Of a stretch of DNA of 45,483 nt, positions 8,485 through 16,757 are shown one piece after another; within the stretch, counting starts at the first letter, position 1; every line of letters begins with the position of its first letter. The notes below the pieces were generated by a model. The model searched no databases and was not told the DNA's origin. It was given only the letters and a program-made list of their open reading frames with translations. Source of the stretch: CAYUNA01 sp047629355 (GTDB lineage Bacteria > Bacteroidota > Bacteroidia > Chitinophagales > Saprospiraceae); the NCBI GenBank assembly GCA_047629355.1, contig JBLHWU010000011.1:1-45483 (forward strand), in the 5' to 3' direction. The position numbers and the translations under genes are program-made.

Positions 8485-9045
8485 TTATATATTCTCTCGA
8501 AGCATCTGAATCGAAATTGCAATCAAAACAATACCAAATACTTTTCTTAACGTTGAAGAAACCGCTGGAGAAATTTTGCGTGACATCCAATCTGACGACC
8601 GCAGAACTAAATAAACAATGAACAGATTGATAACAATACCCGCCAAAATGCTGTAATTGTCATAATCAGACTTCAAAGAAATAATCGTCGTCAACGTACC
8701 CGCGCCCGCCAACAATGGAAACGCAATAGGAACGATGCTCCCCGTGCCGCCATCATCGTGGTGGTCTCTAAAAAAGCGGATACCAAGCGTCATTTCCAAG
8801 CCGATAAAGAAAATAATCAACGAACCTGCCAAAGCAAATGATGTAACTTCGATACCCAACGCACCTAATATGGAAGCTCCGAAAAATAAAAATAGGAGCA
8901 TAATTAAACCTGCTGTTGAGGTTGCCAATGACGGCTTGATAATAATGCCTTCTTTTTTCATGTTAATGATTACTGGTAATGAACCAATGATATCAATTAC
9001 TGAAAAGAGGATTAAACTTACGGATAAAACTGCTGTTAAATTCAT
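8485..9045 (-). CDS. marC: MarC-family integral membrane protein
   Basis: A 186-residue protein with about six hydrophobic segments typical of the MarC/UPF0056 family. It starts with SLILFSVIDIIGSLPVII, then KPSLATSTAGLIMLLFLFFG, the SFALAGSLIIFFIGLEM helix and the FPLLAGAGTLTTIISL motif. It ends in a short charged tail. The molecular function is not established: the family was named after the mar locus but is not clearly involved in resistance. The gene is divergent from the Lrp-type regulator, and 135 bp between their starts must hold both promoters. Confidence 0.9.
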   Translation of the reverse strand: MNLTAVLSVSLILFSVIDIIGSLPVIINMKKEGIIIKPSLATSTAGLIMLLFLFFGASILGALGIEVTSFALAGSLIIFFIGLEMTLGIRFFRDHHDDGGTGSIVPIAFPLLAGAGTLTTIISLKSDYDNYSILAGIVINLFIVYLVLRSSDWMSRKISPAVSSTLRKVFGIVLIAISIQMLRENI

Positions 9046-9180
9046 TTTATATTGATTTTAAATTTGACGCAAAATTGCATCGATTTAAACTATTTGTCAA
9101 GCTTTATACCCTCACAAAGTCATTATTTTTTATTTTTGGCTTTTTTAGTGTCAACTTTAAATTTTAAAAATCATTTTTTT

Positions 9181-9651
9181 ATGAAAAACAAACAACTTGA
9201 CCCAATTGATATCCGAATTTTAACCGAGTTGACTTCGGATGCCCGAATCCCCCTGACCCAACTTGCAAAAAACCTTAAAGTATCCAATACTTTGGTGCAT
9301 CAACGCATCAAAAAGTTGAAGGAAACGGGGATTTTGAAAAAAGCAACTTTTCGCTTTGACCCTTGGCTGTTGGGTTATCAAACTTCGGCGTACATTCAAA
9401 TTATGCTGGTTGATGCAAAACTTCATCGGGAAGTAGAAAAAAAACTCGCAAAGATTCCAGAAATCGTAGAATGTGTCAATATCGCAGGCCGATATGCGGT
9501 GATGGTCAAAATATTTGCACACAACAATCGACACTTGCGTGATGTCATTTATGAAAAAATACTGCCGATTGATGGTGTAGAAGGAACGAATACCACAATG
9601 TCTTTTGAGACGGCATTTATGAGGAACGTTCCAATAGTTTTAGAAGATTAA
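9181..9651 (+). CDS. Lrp/AsnC-family transcriptional regulator
   Basis: A 156-residue protein. The N-terminal winged helix (about 5-52) contains LDPIDIRILTELTSDARIPL, LAKNLKVSNTLVHQRIKKL and the GIL turn. The C-terminal RAM ligand-binding domain (about 65-145) contains YIQIMLVDAKLH and GRYAVMVKIFAHNNRHLRD. Such regulators bind DNA as multimers and respond to amino acids. The frame is open further upstream to 9052, but the ATG at 9181 begins exactly at the family's usual N-terminus. It is divergent from marC, which may be a target. Confidence 0.93.
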   Translation: MKNKQLDPIDIRILTELTSDARIPLTQLAKNLKVSNTLVHQRIKKLKETGILKKATFRFDPWLLGYQTSAYIQIMLVDAKLHREVEKKLAKIPEIVECVNIAGRYAVMVKIFAHNNRHLRDVIYEKILPIDGVEGTNTTMSFETAFMRNVPIVLED

Positions 9652-9708
9652 GGTGGTTTATAGCATGTTTCTTACTGCCATAGAAGCTGGATTTGGTTCT
9701 AAGTAACG

Positions 9709-9834
9709 CGAGAAAATCGTAAGATCTTCGAGCTTCAAGAAACACAGTGCGCGCTACCTGCGGCAGCGCGGGTAGGGTTTTGAGGGACAAAAACGGTTTT
9801 TACAAAACCATTTTTGTCCCTCAAACTCCATTTA
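9709..9834 (+). repeat. Family A element copy 2 (X-Y-Z)
   Basis: The best-ordered copy. Module X (about 9709-9737, AAATCGTAAGATCTTCGAGC) is followed by Y at 9750-9770 (CGCGCTACC-tgc-GGCAGCGCG) and Z at 9780-9824. Z has 21-nt arms around TAC with core GGGACAAAAACGG / CCATTTTTGTCCC. It ends with ACTCCATTT, matching the ACTCCCTTT tail of other copies. Confidence 0.85.
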
Positions 9835-9985
9835 TTAAATTAAGAACAGACTTACAGTTCACTGGATTTGTCAAAGAACCAAAAGAATTAGAGATTAAAC
9901 GAGCAGAGCAAGAATTGAAGAAGAAAAAGACGACTATGCCTGTAAGTGAAACGTATTCACTAAGGAATGCAAATTAGCGAGTTGC

Positions 9986-10024
9986 GAAAAAAGCCGTTCT
10001 TTCAAAAAAAAACGGCTTTTTATT
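9986..10024. terminator. Rho-independent terminator, bidirectional
   Basis: AAAAAAGCCGTT pairs with AACGGCTTTTT across a loop (ctttcaaaaaaa), with an A-run before and a T-run after. It probably ends transcription coming from the Lrp gene side. Confidence 0.65.
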
Positions 10025-10112
10025 TTCTAAAGTTTCAAACATCTCCTGGCAACAACCCGCAACTCGTACCTCGATTAGGAATTGAGTAAAAATATGCTTT
10101 ATTTTGCCCACT

Positions 10113-10280
10113 TAAGAATGCGCAGCAATTAATTAAGTAACTTTACAAACATCTTTTTCCGCTATTTTCCTTTAAAAAATCTTAAATAACACAGGCTATT
10201 CAAGATTTTTTAAGGAAAAACTATCGAAAGAATCTTGTCTAAAAATTTTACCGCATTAATTGCCATGCGTTCCTTAGGAA
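10113..10280. repeat. Inverted-repeat element D1
   Basis: Arms of about 75 bp converge on a central stem at 10165-10219 (TTTTCCTTTAAAAAATCTT against AAGATTTTTTAAGGAAAA). The outer arms are recognisable but diverged: AGAATGCGCAGCAATTAATT, mirrored by AATTAATTGCCATGCGTTCC (written as it appears in 10253-10272). Element D2 at 21701-21828 has the same centre and a similar TTTTCCGC / GGCGGAAAA shoulder. Confidence 0.65.
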
Positions 10281-10309
10281 CAGTATAAAAATGCAATCTC
10301 TGTACAAAT

Positions 10310-10819
10310 ATGATATTACAACCCATTTCACAACAAATTCAAGAATGGAAATCCGCTGATGGATTGTCTGAACTAGAACAAGCAAAACTAACTCGTTTGG
10401 AGGCATTCCAACAAGTGACCAATCTGCAAGTTTACATTCGCGATGAGGTCGAGTACTATCGTTCTATTCAAGCATTTGTTGAGTTGCTGAAGATGATGGG
10501 GATGCTTTGTCAGCCGCATTTATCGGTGCAAAATATGGAGGGGACATTCGTAGAAGAAGACCCCGAAAAAGATTGGGCAGATGAGTGGATTTTTGAATTC
10601 GATGTGGACGGAAATAATGCGGAAATTTCTTTGCCTCCATCAAAAAATGATGATTTCTTTGAGGACTTATTGGATGAATTTAATCAAATTTTAAAGCAGT
10701 ATGGCGTAAAAAGTCAATTTCGGCGACTGAACGTAATTGGTGATTTGCTGGACAAACCAACTTTAGAAATTGGATTGTTTGAGGCAGCCGTTTTAGAAAA
10801 AATGATGAGAAAAGGATAA
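10310..10819 (+). CDS. Hypothetical acidic protein, 169 aa
   Basis: I do not recognise this family. The protein is soluble, helix-rich and acidic, with no signal peptide or membrane segment. The N-terminal half looks alpha-helical (LSELEQAKLTRLEAFQQVTN, then VEYYRSIQAFVELLKMMGML). A very acidic middle follows (EEDPEKDWADEWIFEFDVDG), then a helical tail with FEDLLDEFNQILKQYGVKSQ. Codon use resembles its neighbours and a clear terminator follows, so it is probably a real gene. The next gene begins 114 bp downstream, after that terminator. Confidence 0.75.
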   Translation: MILQPISQQIQEWKSADGLSELEQAKLTRLEAFQQVTNLQVYIRDEVEYYRSIQAFVELLKMMGMLCQPHLSVQNMEGTFVEEDPEKDWADEWIFEFDVDGNNAEISLPPSKNDDFFEDLLDEFNQILKQYGVKSQFRRLNVIGDLLDKPTLEIGLFEAAVLEKMMRKG

Positions 10820-10878
10820 GTTCATCGTTTTTATCCGTAAATTTGGCCTGTATTGAATTAATATGAAACTTTTCATTT

Positions 10879-10917
10879 AAAGAGGTGAGTGAAGCAAGTT
10901 GCTTCGTTCACCTCTTT
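10879..10917 (+). terminator. Rho-independent terminator
   Basis: AAAGAGGTGAGTGAAGC and GCTTCGTTCACCTCTTT form a stem around AAGTT, followed by a T-run. It separates the hypothetical gene from the phosphoesterase gene. An open frame reading through this hairpin from 10889 is therefore not the real start of the latter. Confidence 0.8.
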
Positions 10918-10933
10918 TTACATTTTAATTTTT

Positions 10934-11431
10934 ATGAAAAAAATCGGGCTACTCTCTGACACCCATTCTTATCTCGACCCCGCTGTTTTTGAATACTTTA
11001 AAGAATGCGACGAAATATGGCATGCAGGCGATATTGGCAGTATGGAAGTGGTTGAACAATTGGAGAATTTCAAGCCTTTTCGAGCTGTTTATGGCAACAT
11101 TGATGATGCGACGATGCGACGGACTTTTCCATTAAATTTACGATTTGAGTGCGAAGGTGTTGATATTTTCATGACGCATATCGGTGGCTATCCAGGACGG
11201 TATTCCAAACGGGTACGTGAAATAATTCAGGCAAATCCACCTAAACTATACATCTGCGGACATTCTCATATTTTGAAAATTATGCCTGACAAACGATTCA
11301 AATTACTACACGTCAACCCTGGTGCCTGTGGCAATCACGGTTTTCATAAAATAAAAACAATGACCAGGTTTGTCTTGAATACAGGAAATATTGAACAAAT
11401 GGAAGTCATAGAATTAGGACAGCGAGGATGA
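10934..11431 (+). CDS. YfcE/MJ0936-type metallophosphoesterase
   Basis: A 165-residue calcineurin-like phosphoesterase with every metal-binding motif of the compact YfcE group: SDTH (8-11), HAGDIGS (30-36), GNIDD, THIGGYPGRY, GHSH and NPGACG. These enzymes use two divalent metals to hydrolyse phosphodiesters; the physiological substrate is unclear. The ATG at 10934 was chosen because it begins directly with the beta-strand MKKIGLLSDTH. The longer frame from 10889 passes through a terminator hairpin. No operon partner is evident. Confidence 0.92.
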   Translation: MKKIGLLSDTHSYLDPAVFEYFKECDEIWHAGDIGSMEVVEQLENFKPFRAVYGNIDDATMRRTFPLNLRFECEGVDIFMTHIGGYPGRYSKRVREIIQANPPKLYICGHSHILKIMPDKRFKLLHVNPGACGNHGFHKIKTMTRFVLNTGNIEQMEVIELGQRG

Positions 11432-11880
11432 AAATCCCGTAGTGATTAAACATGAAGCCTAAGTTCAAAAAAGACCTAAAAAAAGCCGACTTCCAATAAA
11501 GGAAGCCAGCTTATTTAACCCCAAAAAACCAAATCTTTAAACGATTAAATCGCTTTTATATCTTTAAGTAATTACTTTTAAGTTGATGATACCTAGTTAA
11601 AAACTATTTTATCACTAAGTACAAGGCAAATATAGTAGGCTTTTATCGAAAAAAAAAATGTGAATAAAAAAATCTGCCCTAACTTGATATTTAAGCCTTA
11701 AAAATCCCAATAAAATAAGGCTTTTTAGTTATTCATTTTTTTCACATTTTTTTTTATTGAATTTAAATAAAAATTCAATACAGAGCTATTTTCAATAAGT
11801 TTGCTATTTTTGAGATATTAAAGTTGTTTAAAAATATTCCTTTGGTATCTATAAACTTCATTTTAATAATGCAATTTTGA
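11432..11880. other. 449-bp intergenic region without a gene
   Basis: It holds a small hairpin at about 11488-11513 (GCCGACTTCC and GGAAGCCAGC), possibly a terminator, and an A/T-rich stretch. TATTGAATTT-aaataa-AAATTCAATA at 11754-11780 is an imperfect palindrome. A -7-like TATTTTTG lies at 11805-11812 without a matching -33 TTG. These would be upstream of the phosphatase gene. No coding frame is evident. Confidence 0.4.
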
Positions 11881-12993
11881 ATGATTCAAAAACTTTTTTT
11901 CTTCGTTTTTTTTATTACAATTTTTGGTAATTGTAAATCGCCCACTCCTGCGGAAGTGACCGTTACCCCTATCCAGTTTAGCAAAAAACCTAAAAATATC
12001 ATTTTAATGATTGGTGATGGAATGGGTTTAGGACAAATTTCAGCCAGCGTTTACAATACTAAAAAGAAGCAACCCTTTGAAATTTTTCAACACATTGGTT
12101 TTCAAAAGACCTATGCTTTTAATGACTTGATAACCGATTCGGCAGCAGCAGCTACTGCAATGGCTTGTGGTAAAAAAACGTACCGCAACGCAATCGGACT
12201 TACCAAAGATACCATTCCTTGTACTTCGATACTCGAAGAAGCAGAAGCAAGAGGTTTGGCGACAGGGCTGGTTGTCACCTCGTCAATTGTACATGCGACG
12301 CCCGCCAGTTTTTACGGACATCAAAAACTGAGAAATTTCTACGAATATCTCGCGATTGATTTAGTGAATGCAGGGATTGATTTTTTAGTTGGCGGCGGTA
12401 AACAGTATTTTATCAAACGAGCGAGCGATGACCGAAATTTGTTGACAGAATTTGAGGAAAAAGGCTATCAGATAGACAATTATGCAGCTAACATATTAAA
12501 AAAATTGGATGGACAGCAGCGGAAACCTGCGCTAATTTTTACCGCAGCCAAGCGTCCAGAATCTGTTTTGGAAGGTCGAAGTTATTTACCTCCTGCAGCA
12601 AAAAAAGCACCTGATTTTTTAAAAGATTATTCTGATGAAGGCTTTTTTCTAATGATAGAAGGCTCGCAGATTGACTGGGCAGGTCATGCCAATGAAGCGG
12701 ATAATGTACTTTTAGAAATGGCTGATTTTAATAAAAGTATCGAAAATGTGATTGAATTTGTCAATAAAGACAAGGAAACGCTACTAATTATCACGGCTGA
12801 CCACGAAACGGGAGGACTGTCGATTAATAAAAAATCGAAGATTGGTAGATTAAAATTAAAATTCACCGCCAATGACCACACAGGGACAATGGTGCCAGTA
12901 TTTGCTTATGGCCCACAAGCAGAATTGTTTCGGGGAATTTATGACAATACAGAAATTTATCACAAAATGCGGCAGGCCTTTGGCTGGGAATAG
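11881..12993 (+). CDS. Alkaline phosphatase, lipoprotein-type
   Basis: A 370-residue alkaline phosphatase superfamily enzyme that releases inorganic phosphate from phosphomonoesters, probably outside the cytoplasm. Metal and catalytic motifs are all present: IGDGMG (Asp46), TDSAAAATAMACGKKT with nucleophile Ser87, HATPASFYGH (138-147), EGSQIDWAGHAN, TADHETGG and NDHTGTMVPVFAYGP. The N-terminus has a hydrophobic signal ending FGNC (Cys18), a loose lipobox, so it may be lipid-anchored. The length fits the shorter bacterial forms. It is monocistronic with its own terminator at 13133-13167. Phosphate control is likely, but no Pho box is recognised. Confidence 0.92.
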   Translation: MIQKLFFFVFFITIFGNCKSPTPAEVTVTPIQFSKKPKNIILMIGDGMGLGQISASVYNTKKKQPFEIFQHIGFQKTYAFNDLITDSAAAATAMACGKKTYRNAIGLTKDTIPCTSILEEAEARGLATGLVVTSSIVHATPASFYGHQKLRNFYEYLAIDLVNAGIDFLVGGGKQYFIKRASDDRNLLTEFEEKGYQIDNYAANILKKLDGQQRKPALIFTAAKRPESVLEGRSYLPPAAKKAPDFLKDYSDEGFFLMIEGSQIDWAGHANEADNVLLEMADFNKSIENVIEFVNKDKETLLIITADHETGGLSINKKSKIGRLKLKFTANDHTGTMVPVFAYGPQAELFRGIYDNTEIYHKMRQAFGWE

Positions 12994-13132
12994 TCTTTTC
13001 TTGTCGAAATGTATATTTACATCTCGATTAAACGCAATATGAAACAACCAAAAGCCATTTTTTTCCACTCAATTTAAAATATAACTTTACAGGAGAGGAT
13101 AGAAAAAAAACTACTCCCTGACGATAAAATCT

Positions 13133-13167
13133 AAATGCTTCAGATGCTTTTCTGAAGCATTTTTTTT
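13133..13167 (+). terminator. Terminator of the phosphatase gene
   Basis: AAATGCTTCAG and CTGAAGCATTT form an 11-bp stem over a short loop, followed by eight or more T. It lies 140 bp past the phosphatase stop. Confidence 0.8.
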
Positions 13168-13179
13168 GTAAAAATCACC

Positions 13180-13342
13180 TTAGTAACGGTGAAAAAATAA
13201 CTTCCCCAACTGGACAGGACAAATTATCCTCAATTTTCACTTAAAATCAGTCAAAGTATCAACAATTATCCTTCTTTCAAGCAAAAACTAAGAAAAATTA
13301 TCCTCTGTCCAGTTGAGCAACTTATTCTTTCATCGTTACTTA
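13180..13342 (-). mobile_element. Family B MITE-like element B1
   Basis: A 163-bp unit with long imperfect terminal inverted repeats. The left end reads TTAGTAACGGTGAAAAAATA; the right end read inward is TAAGTAACGATGAAAGAATA. Inner sub-arms AACTGGACAG and CTGTCCAGTT also pair. The centre, on the minus strand (CTTGAAAGAAGGATAATTGT and TTGATACTTTGACTGATTT), is nearly identical to B2 at 30551-30707. TTA flanks both GTAAC ends, a possible 3-bp target duplication. No coding capacity. Confidence 0.8.
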
Positions 13343-13558
13343 GTTCTACTTTAAGACTCTTAAATCTGATGCAAAAACAAAGGGAGTTTGAAGGAGAAAA
13401 ATGGTTTTAAAACTATTTTTCTCCCTCAAGCCTTTCTCCCCCCACCTTCAGCGGCGGGCCAGGTGTTTTTGAGGGGCAAAATCGGGCTTAACGCCCAATT
13501 TTTTCCCTCAAATTCCCCATTGATAAAGAATGAAACAAGAGTCTTAAAATAGAACTAG
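13341..13558. repeat. Family A element copy 3 (Z-Y-Z) with 21-bp terminal repeats
   Basis: The outer ends are inverted repeats with one mismatch (13341-13361 TAGTTCTACTTTAAGACTCT... and 13537-13557 ...AGAGTCTTAAAATAGAACTA). Two Z hairpins (13388-13429, 13469-13511) flank a degenerate GC-rich centre (GGCGGGCC). The left arm, TTCTACTTTAAGACTCTTAA through GGAGAAAAATGG, is almost the same as 19553-19621. It abuts element B1 on one side and C1 on the other. Confidence 0.8.
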
Positions 13559-13685
13559 GAACGCGAAATAAATAATCTTACTTTTTTAAGCGGATATTTA
13601 GTCCATATTTTTCACTTTAAAAATGCTCATTATATCAACATAAATACCACTTTTAAAGCAAAAACTAGAAACGGAAACGCGCGCT
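13555..13685 (-). repeat. Family B/C element C1
   Basis: Its reverse complement matches 26445-26561 almost throughout: TAGTTTTTGCTTTAAAAGT, TTTAAAGTGAAAAAT and TTATTTATTTCGCGTTCCT. The core also aligns with B1 and B2 (TTAGTTTTTGCTT, TTGATA, AAGTGAAAA), so B and C are subfamilies of one element. Terminal inversion is weak here. Confidence 0.7.
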
Positions 13686-13704
13686 CAAAAAAATAACTTT
13701 ATTT

Positions 13705-13978
13705 AATTTGTGGGTAGTGCTACAAATGTGCACCACCATTTATTGAAAAAGTGATTTATTACCGTGTAAACGAAGGTTCTTTTAAGTTTGAGCAGCGAGA
13801 GAATCGTAAGATTATCGAGCTTCCAAAAACACAGTGCGTGTTGCCTGCGGCAACGCGGGAGGGGTATTAAGGGACAAAAACGATTTTTGCAAAATCGTTT
13901 TTATCCCTTAAAAATCCCTTTGATAAACAAAAGCACCTAAACTGTAAAAGTGCACATTTGTGGCACTACCAATTTGTG
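13705..13978 (+). mobile_element. MITE carrying family A modules, 8-bp target duplication (copy 4)
   Basis: The ends are 21-bp inverted repeats with one mismatch (13713-13733 beginning GGTAGTGCTACAAATGTG; 13950-13970 ending CACTACC). Perfect 8-bp direct repeats AATTTGTG flank it (13705-13712 and 13971-13978). Inside are X (about 13797-13822), Y (13837-13857, CGTGTTGCC-tgc-GGCAACGCG) and Z (13867-13911). The GGTAGTG ends and 8-bp duplication resemble IS1-family ends, which is inference. No transposase is encoded. Confidence 0.85.
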
Positions 13979-14087
13979 TTCCTTATAACGTATAATTACG
14001 CTGTAAAATTAATAAGTACGTTTAAAAACGTAAAAAAACGTCACACCTTTACACCAAAACCGAAAAGCTTTGCATCTATGGGTTAAA

Positions 14088-14153
14088 AGAGGTCAGAAGT
14101 CAAATTACCCGCAAATTAAATCTGACGGCTGACAGCAAAACGGTCTGACCTCT
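14088..14153. repeat. GTCAG palindromic spacer F1
   Basis: AGAGGTCAGAAGTCA at the left faces GGTCTGACCTCT at the right, with TCTGACGGCTGACAG between. It is one of four such spacers in the window (F2 17540-17634, F3 18412-18444, F4 40814-40906). It lies just upstream of the BlaI-type regulator gene. Confidence 0.6.
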
Positions 14154-14173
14154 GATTTTTTAAATAAAAAAAT

Positions 14174-14545
14174 ATGCGTCAACTAACAAAAACAGAAGAA
14201 GAAATCATGCAAATAATCTGGCAACTGGGTCGTTGTACGGTGAGTGATATTCGCAATTATATGGAAGAAGAATTGGCAATAAAAAAGCCACCACATTCTT
14301 CGGTTTCGACGATTGTGCGGATTTTGGAGGATAAAAAATTCCTTGACCATAAGGCGTATGGACGGACACATGAGTATTTTTCATTGGTGGAAAAAGACCG
14401 TTATAGCAAGAGTTCATTGAAGCGATTGGTGGCAGGATATTTTGAGGGGTCGGTGAGCAATTTGGTTTCTTTTTTAGTAAAAGAAAAGGATTTGTCCGCG
14501 CAAGAATTGAATGAGATGCTATCGAAATTGGAGGAGGAAGAATGA
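14174..14545 (+). CDS. BlaI/MecI/CopY-family transcriptional repressor
   Basis: A 123-residue penicillinase-repressor-type regulator. The winged helix (about 1-75) shows LTKTEEEIMQIIWQLGRCTV, SVSTIVRILEDKKFLDHK and the AYGRTHEYF wing. The C-terminal dimerisation helices end in an acidic tail. Such repressors are inactivated when a partner M56/BlaR1 protease is triggered. The partner gene lies 121 bp downstream on the same strand but carries an in-frame stop. The usual target is the blaI-blaR pair itself plus envelope genes. No beta-lactamase gene is in the window. Confidence 0.93.
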   Translation: MRQLTKTEEEIMQIIWQLGRCTVSDIRNYMEEELAIKKPPHSSVSTIVRILEDKKFLDHKAYGRTHEYFSLVEKDRYSKSSLKRLVAGYFEGSVSNLVSFLVKEKDLSAQELNEMLSKLEEEE

Positions 14546-14666
14546 CAAACGACGCACGGTCTTTGGCGCACGACACACGGGCGCATTAGACTAAATTTTC
14601 AACCTTATTTTTAATGGTTATCTGTTGCACAACCCGCAATGCGTAACTCACAACCCGTAACTCGTT

Positions 14667-16652
14667 ATGCTACAAATCACTTGCTGTTGGGGTCTTTTTT
14701 ACGCCTTGTATTGGGCCTTTTTTCGGAAGGAAACCTTCTTTCGACTGAATAGATTTTACCTTTTAGCAACACTGCTATTGGGTGTCCTAATTCCTCAATT
14801 AGATTTTGCTTTTTTTAGTGAAAACAATCCGCTAACGAATGTAAATTATTTAAAAACAGTAACGATTGGTGTGGAAAATTTAGCGGCAGCTATCGTCATA
14901 ACTCCTGAAAATGTGGGCAATGCTTCTCAATGGAATTGGCAGCTTATTTTAAAAGGAATTTACAGCATTGGCGTAGTGATTTTGAGTATAAAATTCTTCT
15001 TTGGATTTTAGAAAATATTTGACTTATCTAAAAATTCCAACAAAACACAACACCTTGATTATCAATTAATTGAAAACAAAAATATTCAAATCCCCTTTTC
15101 ATTTTTCCACTTACTTTTCTGGAATAAAGACATTGAAAAAACCGACCCAGATTATCAAAAAATATTACAACACGAATGCGCACACATTCGTCAATTTCAC
15201 AGCATAGATGTCCTCATTTTAGAACTAATGACCATCGTTTTTTGGTGGAATCCGTTGGTTTGGTTTTATAAAAAATCGCTACGGACAGTTCACGAATATT
15301 TAGCAGATGACGCGGTGTTGCAGACGACTAAAAAGAAACAATATGGCCAGTTGTTAATACGGCAATCGCACTCCGGAATGCAGGTTGCCCTTGCAAATAA
15401 TTTTATTCAATCACAATTAAAAAATCGAATTATGATGATGATGAAATCTAAATCACAATCACAGCAACTTTGGAAATATTTGCTATTTCTGCCTGTTTTG
15501 GGGCTATTGTTTATGACATTTTCTTGCGAGAATGCGACGGCGCAATCAGAAGAGAAAACGGTATTAAATACCGACGATATTTATAAGGTTGTTGAAGAAA
15601 TGCCGCGATTTGCGGGAACAGATGTTTCAAACTTAACGCACGAAGAAGATAAACGAACGGCCTCTAACAAACTGATGCTGCAATACATTTACAAAAATGT
15701 TACCTATCCAGCAAATGCGCGCGAAGAAGGAATTGAAGGTATGACTGTCATAAGATTTACTGTAGATAAGTCTGGAAAATTACGAGACTTTGAAACGGTG
15801 CGGTCTGTTCACAAAGAATTGGATGCAGAAGCCATTCGAGTAGCTAAAAGTATGCCCGATTGGATTCCTGGCAAACAGCGTGGAAAAGTGGTGAATGTCC
15901 AATTTAATTTGCTAATTAAATTCAAGTTAGCAGATGACGAAGCAGAACTACCCTCCCAGCAAGTCATCAAAGGTGACAAACGCCATACGGATGTAGATGA
16001 GATGCCTTACTTCCCAGGTTGCGATGAACCAACTTTGACTAAAAAACGCAGCTGTTCGGATAAAAAAATGTTGGAACACATCTTCACCAATATTAAGTAT
16101 CCAAAAGAGGCGCAAAAAGAAGATGCGGAAGGTATGGTTGTGGTCAAATTCATTGTTGAAAAAGACGGTCAGCTAACTAATCCAAAAATCTTACGCTCAG
16201 TTCATCCAAAGTGTGATGAAGAAGTCTTGCGTCTTGTTAATGAAATGCCGAATTGGATTCCTGCAGTGAAAGATGGGAAAAAAGTGGCAGTGGAATTTAA
16301 GTTGCCTGTAAAGTTTAAATTGTCAGGTAAAAAAACAGAAGAAACAACTTCAAAAATTCTTGATAATCAGTCAAAAGAGTTGGATATTCGGGAATTCAAA
16401 GCGTTTCCGAATCCAGCGAGTGATGCCTTGACGCTTCAGTTTTCGACAGAAGAAGAGACTGTTAAAGTAAAAATAATAGATGCCAATGGACAGTGCTTTT
16501 CGACTATCAATGTTATGAATTTAGATAGAACAAATAAGGAATGGAAGTCAGAAAAAATTGATATTAGTGAAATTGCCCGAGGTCTTTTGTTGATTCAAAT
16601 GAGTAATAAAAAAGGGACGAAACAAGTGACGAAAAAGGTAATGGTGCAATAG
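14667..16652 (+). pseudogene. BlaR1-type M56 peptidase with two TonB_C domains and T9SS tail, interrupted by an amber stop
   Basis: One frame of 661 codons is open apart from TAG at 15009-15011 (codon 115). The N-terminus has membrane segments (LQITCCWGLFYALYWAFF, FYLLATLLLGVLIPQ, GIYSIGVVILSIKFFFGF). After the stop the frame continues sensibly: IPFSFFHLLFW, zinc motif HECAH (169-173), FWWNPLVWFYKKS, EYLADD, then a membrane segment (about 269-285). Two TonB_C-like modules follow (about 335-421 and 465-552, each with YP-A, EG and WIP signatures), then a T9SS type A sorting domain (about 575-661, FPNPASD). The stop may come from TGG or CAG. Because the rest is undamaged, recent inactivation, readthrough or a sequence error are all possible. 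The open pieces are 14667-15011 and 15228-16652. Confidence 0.85.
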
Positions 16653-16680
16653 TCTGATTGACATTGCGACTACTTTTGTT

Positions 16681-16747
16681 ATTCCGACCGAAAAGTGGAG
16701 GAATCTGAATGCAACATCACGCCAGATTCCTCCGCTTCGGTCGGAAT
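16681..16747. terminator. Long hairpin between convergent genes
   Basis: ATTCCGACCG-aaaag-TGGAGGAATCTG pairs with CAGATTCCTCC-gctt-CGGTCGGAAT around a 16-nt loop. It sits between the stops of the M56 gene and mlaF and can serve both as terminator. From memory, similar ATTCCGACCG/GGAGGAATC hairpins are common between genes in Bacteroidota. Confidence 0.65.
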
Positions 16748-16757
16748 GACAAAAAAG

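Larger units (their letters stand above)
9835..10309. other. Intergenic region: terminator plus inverted-repeat element D1
   Basis: Between repeat A2 and the next gene. A frame at 9841-9977 encodes charged residues (EPKELEIKRAEQELKKKK) but has no plausible start outside the repeat, so it may be a gene remnant or chance. A terminator (9986-10024) and element D1 (10113-10280) follow. GTTGCGGGTT-type degenerate repeats flank the terminator. Confidence 0.5.

Noticed and set aside
9747..9977. 76-codon open frame with a charged C-terminal part
   Set aside because: The first half is family A repeat DNA. The rest (EPKELEIKRAEQ) may be a gene remnant but has no start or family match.
14667..15227. 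Frameshift in the M56 gene
   Set aside because: Both open pieces are in the same frame; translation of the gap gives the expected zinc-site region after the TAG, so it is a single stop, not an indel.
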